Origin: Spirochaetes bacterium RBG_16_49_21
GTDB lineage: Bacteria; Spirochaetota; UBA4802; UBA5550
Length of the DNA: 64,000 nucleotides
Direction: 5' to 3'
NCBI GenBank assembly: GCA_001829495.1
Contig: MIBJ01000017.1
Coordinates: forward strand, 83,342 to 147,341
The translations under genes and the position numbers were made by a program. The notes below the pieces were generated by a model. That model did not search any database and was not told the DNA's origin. It saw only the letters and a program-made list of their open reading frames with translations. This document shows positions 33,905 to 43,327 of the stretch, in pieces (the first letter of the stretch is position 1; each line of letters opens with the position of its first letter).

Positions 33905-35083
33905 CTAAATTTTCTGTAAAATCATTGACGTGCCCATGCCGCCGCCCGCGCAAAGCGTCGCCAGGCCCTTGGAGAGCCTTCTCCTCTTCATCTCATACAA
34001 AAGGGTGATTATAATCCTGACGCCGGTCGCGCCGACCGGATGGCCGAGGCTGATTCCGCTCCCGTTGACGTTCGTAATCTCACGGTTGAGCCCCATGGCC
34101 TTCTCGCAGGCGAGGTACTGGGCGGCGAAAGCCTCGTTCAGCTCAATGAGCTCAATATCCTTGAGCGCAAGGCCTGCCTTTTCCAGCGCCTTCCGGGTTG
34201 CGGAAACAGGGCCGATGCCCATGATATCCGGATCCACGCCGGTCGTCGCGGTTGAAACGATCTTCACCATCGGCTTAATCCCGAGCTCCTTTGCCTTTTC
34301 GGCGGACATTACGATAACACCGGCTGCCCCGTCATTGATGCCCGAGGCATTTCCGGCCGTTACCGTGCCGCCTTCTTTAAAGCTCGGCTTGAGCCTGCTC
34401 AGAGTCTCCCGGGTGGTATCGCGCCGCGGGTGTTCGTCCGTGTCAATCCGCTCAACGCCCTTTTTCCCCTTCACCTCAATGGGGATGATCTCATCCTTGA
34501 ATGAACCCCTATCGATCGCGTTTATCGCCTTCTGCTGGCTTAAAAGCGCCAGCGCATCCTGGTCATCACGGCTAATCTTGTACTGTACCGCCAGGTTCTC
34601 CGCGGTTATCCCCATTGCCGGGCCGACGCCGAGGTTGGTCAGGGAGTCCCACATGGAATCCCTGAGCTCGGTATGTCCGATATTCGAGCCATAGCGCATC
34701 TTGTCCGCGGTATACTGCGCGTTGCTCATGCTGTCGGTTCCGCCGGCCATAATGACGTCGGCCTCGCCGCATTTTATCTGGTAATAGGCCATCTGCACCG
34801 ACGACATAGACGAGGTGCAGTTCCGGTGGATCGTTATGCCCGGAACCGTTACGGGGAAGCCGGCTTTAACCGCTGCGACGCGGGCAAGGTTATTCTCGCC
34901 GTTGGTCCGCTGATAATTGCAGCCCCATATGACATCGTCAATAATCCCCGGCTCGATTCCGGCCCGCTTGACCAGTTCCCGCATTACCGGAATCGTCAAA
35001 TCAAGCGCGCTTACATTTTTAAAGACCCCGCCCAATCTCCCCACGGGAGTTCTACAGGCAGAGACTATTACCACATCTTTCAT
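33905..35083 (-). CDS. acetyl-CoA C-acetyltransferase (thiolase)
   Basis: A 392-residue thiolase of normal length. The acyl-accepting Cys is C89 (NCTSSMSS), the catalytic His is H348 (GHPVGATG) and the second Cys is C378 (CAGGGMG). It either condenses two acetyl-CoA to acetoacetyl-CoA or carries out the last step of beta-oxidation; sequence alone does not decide. A good GGAGG precedes the ATG. The TetR gene next upstream reads the same way, and a candidate operator lies in the 106-nt gap, so it is probably controlled by that repressor in response to acyl-CoA or fatty acid. Confidence 0.93.
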   Translation of the reverse strand: MKDVVIVSACRTPVGRLGGVFKNVSALDLTIPVMRELVKRAGIEPGIIDDVIWGCNYQRTNGENNLARVAAVKAGFPVTVPGITIHRNCTSSMSSVQMAYYQIKCGEADVIMAGGTDSMSNAQYTADKMRYGSNIGHTELRDSMWDSLTNLGVGPAMGITAENLAVQYKISRDDQDALALLSQQKAINAIDRGSFKDEIIPIEVKGKKGVERIDTDEHPRRDTTRETLSRLKPSFKEGGTVTAGNASGINDGAAGVIVMSAEKAKELGIKPMVKIVSTATTGVDPDIMGIGPVSATRKALEKAGLALKDIELIELNEAFAAQYLACEKAMGLNREITNVNGSGISLGHPVGATGVRIIITLLYEMKRRRLSKGLATLCAGGGMGTSMILQKI

Positions 35084-35110
35084 AACATCCTCCTTGTTTT
35101 GATAATTTGC

Positions 35111-35134
35111 AGGGGACGGTCATGACCGTCCCCT
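35111..35134. repeat. 24-bp perfect palindrome upstream of the thiolase gene
   Basis: AGGGGACGGTCATGACCGTCCCCT is its own reverse complement over all 24 bases. The same layout appears at 51279-51306 and, more loosely, at 15594-15621, so it is a dispersed palindromic repeat rather than an operator specific to this gene, although it lies within the thiolase leader. Confidence 0.75.
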
Positions 35135-35145
35135 ATAAATTATAT

Positions 35146-35163
35146 GAATGAACGACCATTAAC
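35146..35163. promoter_or_regulatory. candidate TetR operator upstream of the thiolase gene
   Basis: GAATGAACGACCATTAAC resembles the operator in front of tetR (35821-35840), sharing GAATGA and CCATTAAC with a 2-nt insertion between. It lies about 63 bp upstream of the thiolase start. Confidence 0.45.
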
Positions 35164-35189
35164 TTAATCAGGAAAAAATTTATAAACCG

Positions 35190-35810
35190 CTACGCGTCCG
35201 CCCGCTTCATCGCAACCGCCGGAGCCGATCCAAGGCCGCAAAGGACGAACCGGTATATGAAATTTACTATTTCATCGACTGTATACTTCCCCCGCGGAGA
35301 ATACCATATCCGCGCCCTCACGATCATGGAAGCGATGCTGAACGCGGCGAGCTTCTCGTCGATATTGATGAACAGGCCGGCCGTTATCCCCCTTCGGATG
35401 ATCGCGGTCGTGATCCGGTCAAAATCATCCCGCAGCTTGATTATCCTCTTCCGATGAGCGGGGGACAGGTTTTTCAGGGCCACATCAAAAAGAAGTTTCG
35501 ATATCCTCTTCGCGCTCAGGGTAAGCCTCAATAGATTCTCTATCACCAGACGGAGGGCCTGTTCCGGGTGGATGCTCTCATCCTTCTCAAGATGCTTGAT
35601 GGGTGCAAGAATCTCCACCATCTCATCGAGGAGTATCTCATAGAGAATGGATTCCTTGCTCTCAAAGAAATTATATATATTCGCCGGCCTAAAACCGCAC
35701 GCCTTTGAGATATCCCTCATGCTCGTCTCGGCATATCCCCGTTCCCAGAAGAGAATACTGGATTTCGCCATAATCAGGTCTTTGGGGGGTTTGTTTTTCT
35801 TTTCAGCCAT
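35190..35810 (-). CDS. TetR-family transcriptional regulator
   Basis: A 206-residue repressor with a canonical N-terminal helix-turn-helix: GYAETSMRDISKACGFRPANIYNFFESKE is interrupted here only for length, and the family hallmarks are the ISKA helix and the IYNFF recognition helix. The C-terminal ligand domain is all-helical and not diagnostic. Position beside a thiolase and the operator sequence GTTAATGAATGACCATTAAC suggest a fatty-acid or acyl-CoA responsive repressor that controls itself and the thiolase. Effector inferred, not seen. Confidence 0.9.
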   Translation of the reverse strand: MAEKKNKPPKDLIMAKSSILFWERGYAETSMRDISKACGFRPANIYNFFESKESILYEILLDEMVEILAPIKHLEKDESIHPEQALRLVIENLLRLTLSAKRISKLLFDVALKNLSPAHRKRIIKLRDDFDRITTAIIRRGITAGLFINIDEKLAAFSIASMIVRARIWYSPRGKYTVDEIVNFIYRFVLCGLGSAPAVAMKRADA

Positions 35811-35820
35811 GATAGCATTG

Positions 35821-35840
35821 GTTAATGAATGACCATTAAC
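35821..35840. promoter_or_regulatory. candidate TetR operator upstream of tetR
   Basis: GTTAATG-AATGAC-CATTAAC has perfect 7-bp inverted arms and lies 11 bp before the tetR start, a usual place for an autoregulatory operator. TGAATGA within it recalls operators of FadR-type TetR proteins of fatty acid degradation. Confidence 0.6.
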
Positions 35841-35872
35841 ATAACCGGGGTTCGGGAGTCAAGCATTAATGC

Positions 35873-38443
35873 TCACAATGATTTGGCCCGCAGGCGGTCC
35901 AAGGCCCAGCGCGTGTATTTTCTGATGCGTTTGTCCGGATCGTTTTCAAGGAAGTTCAGTATCTCGGCCCCCTTTTTCGTCTCCAGTTTTTCAAGCGCCC
36001 TGGTCACCATGATCCGCACCTCCTCGTCCGGATCCCGCGCAGCCAGCACAATCCCCCTGAATGCGGATTTCGTTCCCACGAGCGCCAGCATTTCGGCCGA
36101 CTCCTTTCTCACCGCCGGACTCCGGTGCGAAAGATTCCTGATTCTGCTTTCAACGTAGCCGGTTGAATCAAGAATCTCGGCGATAAACGGCTTTAATGAC
36201 GGAATATCCTCCTGAAGAAGCTCTTCCAGGCTCTTTTCACCTTTCTGCTTCATCTTCTTGAACACCTCGGTGATGCGCTTGCGAAGATCCGGCACCGCGT
36301 CCTTGAACAACTCTATTATCCGTGATATCTCCTTTTTTGCGGTCTTGTTCGCAAGGGCGCGCGTTATCTCATCCGTCAATTCCTCCTCAACCTCCAACCG
36401 GGCGATCAGGATATCTATGGAATCGAGCAATCGTGAATGCCCCAAACCGAGGATTGCGCCCTTCTTCACCGAGGCCGCCTCCTCCTCGTCAAAAAGAATA
36501 TTCTTGAGGTCCTTGATGATCGCCTCCGATCCATGCGTGCCCAGAACCTGGGCGACCTGTGAACGGACGCGCTCCACCGGATCTCTCAGCATCGACAGCG
36601 CATCACTGAGCAGTTTCAGCTCTTCAAAAGCGACGAGAGCCAATACCCCCGCTATTCTCACGTCCGGGTCGGCGTCCTTGAGCGACAGTGCTATCCGCTT
36701 TACAAATGACTTTTCGCCGAGAGCCGGTATCGAGGCGATGAGAGACGCCCGCACCCTGGCGTCCGCGGTATCCAGCAGCTCCTCGATCTTTTTAATAAGC
36801 TTTTCTTTGGGATATCCCGAAAGCACCCGGGTGAACTCCCTGGCTTCCTCCAGCGGCAAGAGCGGCAGGTTTTCAAGTATGGTTTGTATGCAGTACTCCA
36901 TATCCATCTCTCCGAGCACCTTCAGTGCCCGGATCCTGATCCTGTGCGGGCACGCCTCCCTGCCGCACCTGATCAGCTGGAATATCTCAGGCAAGATCAA
37001 ATACGCCGACATCTTCTTGAGTGCGTCTATTAAAAGCGCGTCATGCCCGAATTCCTCATCCCTCAAAAAAGATAGCAGGGTTTTAACGAGGATTTCATCC
37101 CCCCGCCCGGACACATACGGGAGGAGAACCCTTATGGCATCATCCTTTCTTCTTTTATTAAGCTCCCGGTCAAAAAGTCTTATGGCTTCATCATTTCCCC
37201 TTGTTGATATGCATTCGGCGGTTTTTGCATACAGCTCCGAGAGCTCGCCGTTTCCCTCAAAGAGCGCGAATACCTTCTGCGCAAGGATCGTAATATAGGA
37301 GCTGTTCCCCTTTTCAGGAAGCAATTGCGCGCACATGAGCAGGCTGCCCGGGTTGTCGGTGTTTTCTATTATTGACAGAAAAGAGGTTACATTGACCGCG
37401 CATGATTTTTTCAGAAGCTCGCATCTTCTCTCAAAATCCTTCCGATCGCCGAGATTAACATCGGAGCATAGCCTGCGAAGGGCGCCGTTTCTATCAAGAT
37501 AGTCGGCAGCGATAAACCTGAATTCCAGATTATCGCTGGGGAGAAAGTGCATGGCGATATTCTCATCATCCTGAGACCCGTCCCGTAATAATTCAAGAAC
37601 ATGAAAGATCTGATTCTCGGTGAGCTTTTCAATCTCCGGGCTATACGATTGCGGAAATTCATTCAGTATCCTATCGAAGCACGCCTTTCTCACCTCAAAA
37701 ACGGGATCATTCATAACGAGGGTGTTGAGCTCGCTTGCCAGCCGCTCCTTCTCATGCGTATTGAATCCGGAGGCGACGGTCTTCCGTACTAACGCGTGGG
37801 GATCGTTAAAACCCTCCCACAGGGCGCGTACTGATTTTTCGTCCCGGCTGTCATGAAGGAGGAACTTGACGGCAAAATAGCGTGAGGCCCATTCAGGGTC
37901 GCCCATCATCTCCCTGATCTCAGGCATTTTATCCTTGAATATCTCGCGGGCGACCCTGCCGTCGAACTCCTCTCCTTTGCCGGCAAGAGAAAGCCTCCGC
38001 ATCGGAATAAGGTCGCCCGATTTATCCAGCCACGCGGTCAGGAGCCGGGCGAATCTTTTCTTCTCAAGACTTACCAGAAAGCATTTGAACAGCCCCTTCT
38101 CCGCCGCGTAGCCCAGCACCCTCAAAAAATCCCTTTTCTTTTTCTTTGAGAGCAGCCTCTCGAGCCAGAGATCATCAATGCCGGAAAGGGCAATTATCTG
38201 ATTGCCGTTTTTCCGCGCGAATTTTTCAAATATCTTTGATCGCCGTAAAAGGCGCCGGGCGCTGTACCTGCGCTTCAACAGCGGCTCTGCAAGCTCCGGG
38301 TTTTGCACAACCCGCCTTAATCTTGACAGCAGCGAAATCCTCGTAAACAATTTCCATGATGTTATTATTATTGCGATCGCAACAGCCGAACCGAGAATCG
38401 ACAGCGCCCCATAATAAATAATCAAACTCGCATCCATCATCAC
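35873..38443 (-). CDS. large membrane-anchored HEAT-repeat protein
   Basis: An 856-residue protein with one N-terminal membrane helix (about 8-27) and then almost entirely alpha-helical HEAT-type repeats, seen most clearly at DPDVRIAGVLALVAF, DPVERVRSQVAQVLG, SPAVRKESAEMLALVG and DPDEEVRIMVTRALEKL. HEAT solenoids bind other proteins and have no catalysis. It starts 17 nt after the stop of the GAF/PAS cyclase gene, so the two are co-transcribed and the solenoid may scaffold the cyclase or its targets. No specific partner can be named. Confidence 0.85.
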   Translation of the reverse strand: MMMDASLIIYYGALSILGSAVAIAIIITSWKLFTRISLLSRLRRVVQNPELAEPLLKRRYSARRLLRRSKIFEKFARKNGNQIIALSGIDDLWLERLLSKKKKRDFLRVLGYAAEKGLFKCFLVSLEKKRFARLLTAWLDKSGDLIPMRRLSLAGKGEEFDGRVAREIFKDKMPEIREMMGDPEWASRYFAVKFLLHDSRDEKSVRALWEGFNDPHALVRKTVASGFNTHEKERLASELNTLVMNDPVFEVRKACFDRILNEFPQSYSPEIEKLTENQIFHVLELLRDGSQDDENIAMHFLPSDNLEFRFIAADYLDRNGALRRLCSDVNLGDRKDFERRCELLKKSCAVNVTSFLSIIENTDNPGSLLMCAQLLPEKGNSSYITILAQKVFALFEGNGELSELYAKTAECISTRGNDEAIRLFDRELNKRRKDDAIRVLLPYVSGRGDEILVKTLLSFLRDEEFGHDALLIDALKKMSAYLILPEIFQLIRCGREACPHRIRIRALKVLGEMDMEYCIQTILENLPLLPLEEAREFTRVLSGYPKEKLIKKIEELLDTADARVRASLIASIPALGEKSFVKRIALSLKDADPDVRIAGVLALVAFEELKLLSDALSMLRDPVERVRSQVAQVLGTHGSEAIIKDLKNILFDEEEAASVKKGAILGLGHSRLLDSIDILIARLEVEEELTDEITRALANKTAKKEISRIIELFKDAVPDLRKRITEVFKKMKQKGEKSLEELLQEDIPSLKPFIAEILDSTGYVESRIRNLSHRSPAVRKESAEMLALVGTKSAFRGIVLAARDPDEEVRIMVTRALEKLETKKGAEILNFLENDPDKRIRKYTRWALDRLRAKSL

Positions 38444-38459
38444 GCCTCCTGAACGTGTC

Positions 38460-40031
38460 CTACTTTTTCTTTTTCTTAATGACTTTATAAATAGGGATCG
38501 CCTCCGATATTCCCTTGACGGTTACCGGCTTTCTCCCCTCAAGGAGAAACAAATTGTCCAGGAGGCTGCGGGTCTGCTCGGTAATGATAACCTCCCCCGG
38601 GCCCGCAACGCTCTCCAGCCGGGACGCTATATTGACGGTGTCGCCGATTACGGTATAGTTCATTCTCCGCGGGCTGCCCAGATTGCCGGCGACAAGATAT
38701 CCGGTATGCATCCCGATCCCGACTTTCAAGGACGAGGCCTCTCCCTTGAAGAAGCGCCTCCCCTTTGAGCTGATGAGATTCTGTATCTCCAGAGCGCAGG
38801 AAACAGCCAATATGGCGTCCTCCTTTTTCGTTTGAAGGGGCACTCCCCATGCAGCCATGATCGCGTCGCCGATGAACTTGTCGATGTAGCCCTTATACTT
38901 GATCACCACTTCAACCGCCTCGCTGAAGTATTCATTCAGTATCTCTATGATGTATTCCGGATCGCGGCCCTGCGAAAAAGAGGTGTACCCCCGTATATCG
39001 GCGAAAAATATCGTCGCCTCCTTCTTATCGCCTCCGGGCTTAAGCAGATCCGGAGACTCCGTAAGCCTTTGGACTACTTCGTGGGACAGATATCGCGAAA
39101 ACATGTCCTTGATAAGCCTTCTCTCTTCAACAACCTTTTCAACGGTCTCCTCCAGCTTCCGCTCCCGTGTCTGATCCGTGAATAGGAGGGTTATTCCCTC
39201 GAATCTGCCCCGCTTGGCTTTAAGCGGGCTGATGTTCAGTGAAAAATCCATTTCCCGGCCGGAGCGAAAAATCCCCTGAATCTCCGGCTGTTCCCTTTGA
39301 TCCGTTAGGGAAGATTGTACGGCTTTGATTATTCTCTTATCAATTGAATTCTTAAAGACCTCGTTGATATTCTTCCCGATATCTGAATCGGTCAATTTAA
39401 GGCCCTCTCCCGCTTGCTCGTTGAAATACCGTATCCTCCCCTCCATGTCCGTGGTGACGAGAAGATTCGTCATTGAAGAGAATATGTTCTCCTGATATAC
39501 CTGCAATTCTTCTATCTGTTTCAGATAATCCTTGGTCTGCTGGAACAGCTTCGAGCTCTGGATCATGCCGTTGGCGAGCTTGGTAAAGGAATCGAGGAAC
39601 AGGAACCGCTCCCGGTTGTAGTAATCCGGTTTGGCTGAATTAAGGATCAACACCCCCAGCAGTGACTTCGAAATTAAAATGGGAAGGGCGATCCCGCTCG
39701 TCATCTCGGGACTGAGCAAAAGATCGCTGAAAGAGGCGCTCTTCCTGTCCAATTGTATCACCGCCTCGTTTGAATCCCTGATGAAATCAATAAAATGGGA
39801 ATCAGCCGAGACATTCGGCGGGACCTCGAGCCGCCCCCGCCTGTACGCCAGCTTCAGATCGCTCTTCTTTTGTTCCGGATCCTCGCTCAAATACAGGCAT
39901 GCCAGATCGGATTGGGTGATATCGATGGTCTGCTCAACTATTATAGAGATGAGGGATTGATAATCCAGTTGCCGTGTAAGATGAGCCCCGGCCCTGGTAA
40001 GCTCCTTCAATGGATCAAAATCCGGGGACAT
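38460..40031 (-). CDS. class III adenylate/guanylate cyclase with GAF and PAS domains
   Basis: A 523-residue soluble sensor cyclase. Domains in order are a GAF domain (about 15-165), a PAS domain (about 185-300, NLLVTTDMEGRIRYFNEQAG), a coiled-coil linker and a cyclase domain. The metal aspartates are in FADIRGYTSF and IGDAIMAAW, and the catalytic Asn/Arg in NIASRLE. The ATG at 40031 has AGGAGG at 6-nt spacing; the open frame extends 31 codons further without support. No obvious membrane segment remains with this start, so it senses a cytoplasmic signal. Confidence 0.92.
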   Translation of the reverse strand: MSPDFDPLKELTRAGAHLTRQLDYQSLISIIVEQTIDITQSDLACLYLSEDPEQKKSDLKLAYRRGRLEVPPNVSADSHFIDFIRDSNEAVIQLDRKSASFSDLLLSPEMTSGIALPILISKSLLGVLILNSAKPDYYNRERFLFLDSFTKLANGMIQSSKLFQQTKDYLKQIEELQVYQENIFSSMTNLLVTTDMEGRIRYFNEQAGEGLKLTDSDIGKNINEVFKNSIDKRIIKAVQSSLTDQREQPEIQGIFRSGREMDFSLNISPLKAKRGRFEGITLLFTDQTRERKLEETVEKVVEERRLIKDMFSRYLSHEVVQRLTESPDLLKPGGDKKEATIFFADIRGYTSFSQGRDPEYIIEILNEYFSEAVEVVIKYKGYIDKFIGDAIMAAWGVPLQTKKEDAILAVSCALEIQNLISSKGRRFFKGEASSLKVGIGMHTGYLVAGNLGSPRRMNYTVIGDTVNIASRLESVAGPGEVIITEQTRSLLDNLFLLEGRKPVTVKGISEAIPIYKVIKKKKK

Positions 40032-40256
40032 CAGGCTCCTCCTTATAGCTCTGAAAAAATAATATATACTCTTCATGAGATTCCATGAATTATATAAATA
40101 TAATTCTGCCGGTAAAAAAAGCAATAGATAAAATGTAAATAATGGGGAGTTTCGCGCGCTGCTATAAAAAATGTTGCAGATTATTCCCCCCGTGAGATAA
40201 AGGACAAGTCAGTAATACCGGATCATCGGATGAAATAACCTCGAAAGGAGACTGAT

Positions 40257-41324
40257 ATGTTTGATGAAATTCTTGATTTAAACAAGGAATATTTGGGAAA
40301 CACGCTGCTCCACTATGCAACATCAGCAGCGGTGATCCTTGTGGGCGCGGCATGTATTTTGATTATCAGATATATCCTGAGAAAAAAACTTGAGGCCGGT
40401 TCCGGAAAGGCTGATAAATCGCGAGGGGATGGTGTGGCAGCCGGCATGCAAAAATATCTCACCCCGTTTCTGTTTGTTATCGTCGTCTACGCATCGATTC
40501 GGAGCGTATTATCCTTCACCGCCCGTGTGGAGCAGGTCATTCACATAATTTTCATTGTCGCCGCAACCTACTACGGGATACGATTGATTTTGGCTTTAGC
40601 CAGGGCCTCACTCACCTCGTACCTGAAAAAACAGGACAAGGATAAAGATATTCATGAGATAGAACAGAGGGTGCGCGGCATCTCAACCTTCAATAATATC
40701 ATCATATGGGCGCTCGGAATCATTTTTATAATAAGCAATCTCGGATTCAATATTACCGCCGTGGTGACCGGCCTCGGCATCGGCGGCGTCGCGCTCGCCC
40801 TGGCGTCGCAAAATATCTTCAGGGATCTATTCAACTATTTCGTCATCTTTTTCGATCAGCCGTTCCAGATAGGGGACTTCATCGTAATGGACGACATACT
40901 CGGCACCATAGAAAAAATCGGCATCAAGACAACCCGGATCAAAAGCCTGCAGGGGGAGGAAGTCGTCATTTCCAATACCGACCTGACGAGCAACAAAATC
41001 CATAATTACAAAAAAATGGAAAAGCGGCGGGTGCTTTTCACGATCGGCGTGGTCTACCAAACGAGCCCGGAAAAATTAACCGCCATCCCGGATATAATCA
41101 GAAATGTCGTCGGGAGCGTTGAAAATGCGGAATTCGACAGGGCTCATTTCAGGGAATTCGGGGACTGGAGCCTGATATTTGAGATAGTCTACTACGTTTT
41201 AAGCCCGGACTACAACCTCTATATGGACATACAGCAGAGGATTAACTTGGATATTTTCACGGAATTTGCAGGCTGCGGCATAGAGTTTGCTTATCCGACG
41301 AGGAGCATTTATATTGAAAAGTAA
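40257..41324 (+). CDS. mscS: small-conductance mechanosensitive channel
   Basis: A 355-residue MscS-family channel. Three to four N-terminal helices end with the pore helix VVTGLGIGGVALALASQNIFRDLFNYFVIF, given here as a region at about 178-207 with its Gly/Ala packing pattern, followed by the beta domain PFQIGDFIVMD and VISNTDL and a C-terminal alpha/beta cage. The channel opens on hypo-osmotic shock. GGAG precedes the ATG at good spacing. It is monocistronic and convergent with uspA. Confidence 0.93.
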   Translation: MFDEILDLNKEYLGNTLLHYATSAAVILVGAACILIIRYILRKKLEAGSGKADKSRGDGVAAGMQKYLTPFLFVIVVYASIRSVLSFTARVEQVIHIIFIVAATYYGIRLILALARASLTSYLKKQDKDKDIHEIEQRVRGISTFNNIIIWALGIIFIISNLGFNITAVVTGLGIGGVALALASQNIFRDLFNYFVIFFDQPFQIGDFIVMDDILGTIEKIGIKTTRIKSLQGEEVVISNTDLTSNKIHNYKKMEKRRVLFTIGVVYQTSPEKLTAIPDIIRNVVGSVENAEFDRAHFREFGDWSLIFEIVYYVLSPDYNLYMDIQQRINLDIFTEFAGCGIEFAYPTRSIYIEK

Positions 41325-41388
41325 TTTTTCAGGAGTTGCCGCCGCTGTCGCGCCGTGCCGCAAGGACTCGCCGGCTGTAACTGAAAAA
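41325..41388. terminator. possible bidirectional terminator between mscS and uspA
   Basis: TTTTTCAG (41325-41332) and CTGAAAAA (41381-41388) pair across a GC-rich middle that can pair further only in part. A T-rich stretch follows on both sides. The convergent arrangement fits a shared terminator; the imperfect stem makes this uncertain. Confidence 0.35.
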
Positions 41389-41799
41389 TCATTTTTTCGG
41401 AATCACCAGTACCGGCAAATTAATCGCGTCTATTATATTTTCATCCGGAGTATCAAATAGCATTGAGTATAATTTGTTTTTATGTTTATGCTCGGTGATT
41501 ATTAAATCAATATTGTTGTTTTTGCAATACTCAGTGACTTCATTATCCAGTTTCCCTTTTGACACGGCGTACGTTACCGTTGTGCTTTCCAGCAGTTCAG
41601 GCGGAGCGGTTTCCTGAACCCTCAGGGCGACGGCGTCCTCCCGGTCGGTCGGATGACGGTACCCGGCATCCGGATCATTAACGTACAGAATATGGAGCCG
41701 GCTTTTAAATTCCTTTGCGATCTCCAGGGCCTTTACAACAAGCGAGACATTTTTCGAGTCTAAATTTATGGGGTATAGAATATTCTTAATATTCAGCAT
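41389..41799 (-). CDS. universal stress protein, UspA type
   Basis: A 136-residue single-domain Usp. It has the N-terminal NILYPINLD strand and the terminal INLPVLVIP strand. The ATP-binding G-x2-G-x9-G(S/T) loop is not there (the region reads HKHKNKLYSML), so it belongs to the non-ATP-binding UspA subgroup. The ATG at 41799 has GGAGG at 6-nt spacing; the open frame extends 14 codons further. It lies 34 nt downstream of the antiporter gene and is probably its operon partner, a frequent pairing in which Usp proteins modulate transporters. Confidence 0.88.
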   Translation of the reverse strand: MLNIKNILYPINLDSKNVSLVVKALEIAKEFKSRLHILYVNDPDAGYRHPTDREDAVALRVQETAPPELLESTTVTYAVSKGKLDNEVTEYCKNNNIDLIITEHKHKNKLYSMLFDTPDENIIDAINLPVLVIPKK

Positions 41800-41833
41800 G
41801 GCGACCTCCGGTAAATAGTAATTAAAATACACC

Positions 41834-43327
41834 TCATGCAAAAAACAGCAGCGTAATCATAATGAATACCGGGATTAAAATCGGGATAGAATATTTTATC
41901 ATATAGCCGAAAAAACTCGGCATCGCGATACCCGACTCCTCTGCTATCGATTTTACCATGAAATTCGGCGCGTTGCCTATATAGGAATTCGCTCCCATGA
42001 ACACCGCGCCCGCGCTTATGGCGACAAGGGTATCGGCGTGCTTCGTCATTAAATCAAGCGCGTTTCCGCCGGCTGTTTCAAAAAAAACCAGGTAGGTGGG
42101 CGCGTTGTCCAGAAAGCTTGAGAGAGACCCGGTTGCCCAGAAGAATTGAGGGTTCCTGAAGCCGCCGTTACTGTCGATAACGCCTCTGATTACCAGTCCC
42201 ATAGGTCCGTCGGCTCCAGCCTTCAACATCGCGATCGGCGCGACCATGGTTATGAAAATGGCTGCAAACAGCTTCGCAACCTCCTTGATCGGCTCCCAGG
42301 TAAATTCATTCTCCTTCCGTATCCCTTTGTCGGTTATCAGGATCGATATGCTTGTTATCACAAGAAGGAGACCCACTTGCAGCAGCAAGGACGTCGGCAT
42401 GGAAACGCCGTTGATCGTAAAGGCGACGCCCATATCGATACTGGAGAGTAAGACCGACCCGACGATCGCCGCTATCAGAAAAAAATTCCGCTTCCCTTCA
42501 ATCGACAACGTCCTGTTTGCCGCATTTGTCTCCGGAATATCTTTTTCTCTCGTATAATAAAAAATATCCATCATCAGGAATATGACCAAAAGCATGCCTG
42601 CAGCAACAGCCGTCTCTTTGTATACATGGGTCATGGTCCAGAAAAAGCTTACTCCCTTAAGAAATCCGAGGAAGAGCGGCGGGTCGCCGAGCGGCGTCAG
42701 GGACCCCCCGATGTTGGCTACAAGAAATATGAAGAACACGATGACATGAGTCTTGTGTGTTCTCCAGGCATTCGCCCTGATCAGGGGCCGGATCAGGAGC
42801 ATGGCCGCGCCGGTGGTACCCATCCAGCTCGCGAGCAGAGTGCCGATAAGAAGAAATCCGCAGTTCACCACGGGCGAGCCGACGAGCTCGCCCTTAAGCT
42901 GGATTCCGCCGGATACCGTATACAGGGCAAGGAGCAATAATATAAAAGGAATAAATTCGCGGAGGTACACCTCCAGAATATAAAATACCCCGGTGCCGAT
43001 GCCGTATCGCAGAGTAAATGCCGAAATGAATAAGACCCCCCAGGCAAGGGCGATTTTGCCGTAATGGTGATGCCAGAAGCGCGGCAGGGCAAGAGGGAAA
43101 ATGGCAATAGAGAGAAGAAGCCCGATAAACGGGATCGCCCAGACCAGGGACAGCTCCTTCCCATCAATATGAAAATGATGGCCCTTTTCCTCAACAGCGG
43201 AATGGTCGGATTCAACCTTGACAGACCGGCCACCCTGATGAGGAACGAGCTGTTTTTCCGTATGCTGATCGCAACGCCGGATGTTGAGATCCCAGAAAAA
43301 CCAGGCATAGAGACAACAAAATCGCAC
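41834..43327 (-). CDS. sodium:proton antiporter-like membrane protein, start frameshifted
   Basis: A polytopic carrier of about 460 residues after its leader, of the NhaD/citrate-type ion transporter group. It has about 11 helices and the conserved LASWMGTTGAAMLLIRPLIR and NIGGSLTPLGDPPLFLGFL segments; the hydrophilic start contains HHFHIDGKELSL. The open frame begins at a GTG (43327) with an unlikely N-terminus. One base out of frame, a GTG at 43340 with GGGAGG before it encodes a good signal peptide (GKGAILLSLCLVFLGS) that then runs into a stop at about 43217. A single-base indel in the leader, real or from sequencing, best explains this. Confidence 0.8.
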   Translation of the reverse strand: MRFCCLYAWFFWDLNIRRCDQHTEKQLVPHQGGRSVKVESDHSAVEEKGHHFHIDGKELSLVWAIPFIGLLLSIAIFPLALPRFWHHHYGKIALAWGVLFISAFTLRYGIGTGVFYILEVYLREFIPFILLLLALYTVSGGIQLKGELVGSPVVNCGFLLIGTLLASWMGTTGAAMLLIRPLIRANAWRTHKTHVIVFFIFLVANIGGSLTPLGDPPLFLGFLKGVSFFWTMTHVYKETAVAAGMLLVIFLMMDIFYYTREKDIPETNAANRTLSIEGKRNFFLIAAIVGSVLLSSIDMGVAFTINGVSMPTSLLLQVGLLLVITSISILITDKGIRKENEFTWEPIKEVAKLFAAIFITMVAPIAMLKAGADGPMGLVIRGVIDSNGGFRNPQFFWATGSLSSFLDNAPTYLVFFETAGGNALDLMTKHADTLVAISAGAVFMGANSYIGNAPNFMVKSIAEESGIAMPSFFGYMIKYSIPILIPVFIMITLLFFA

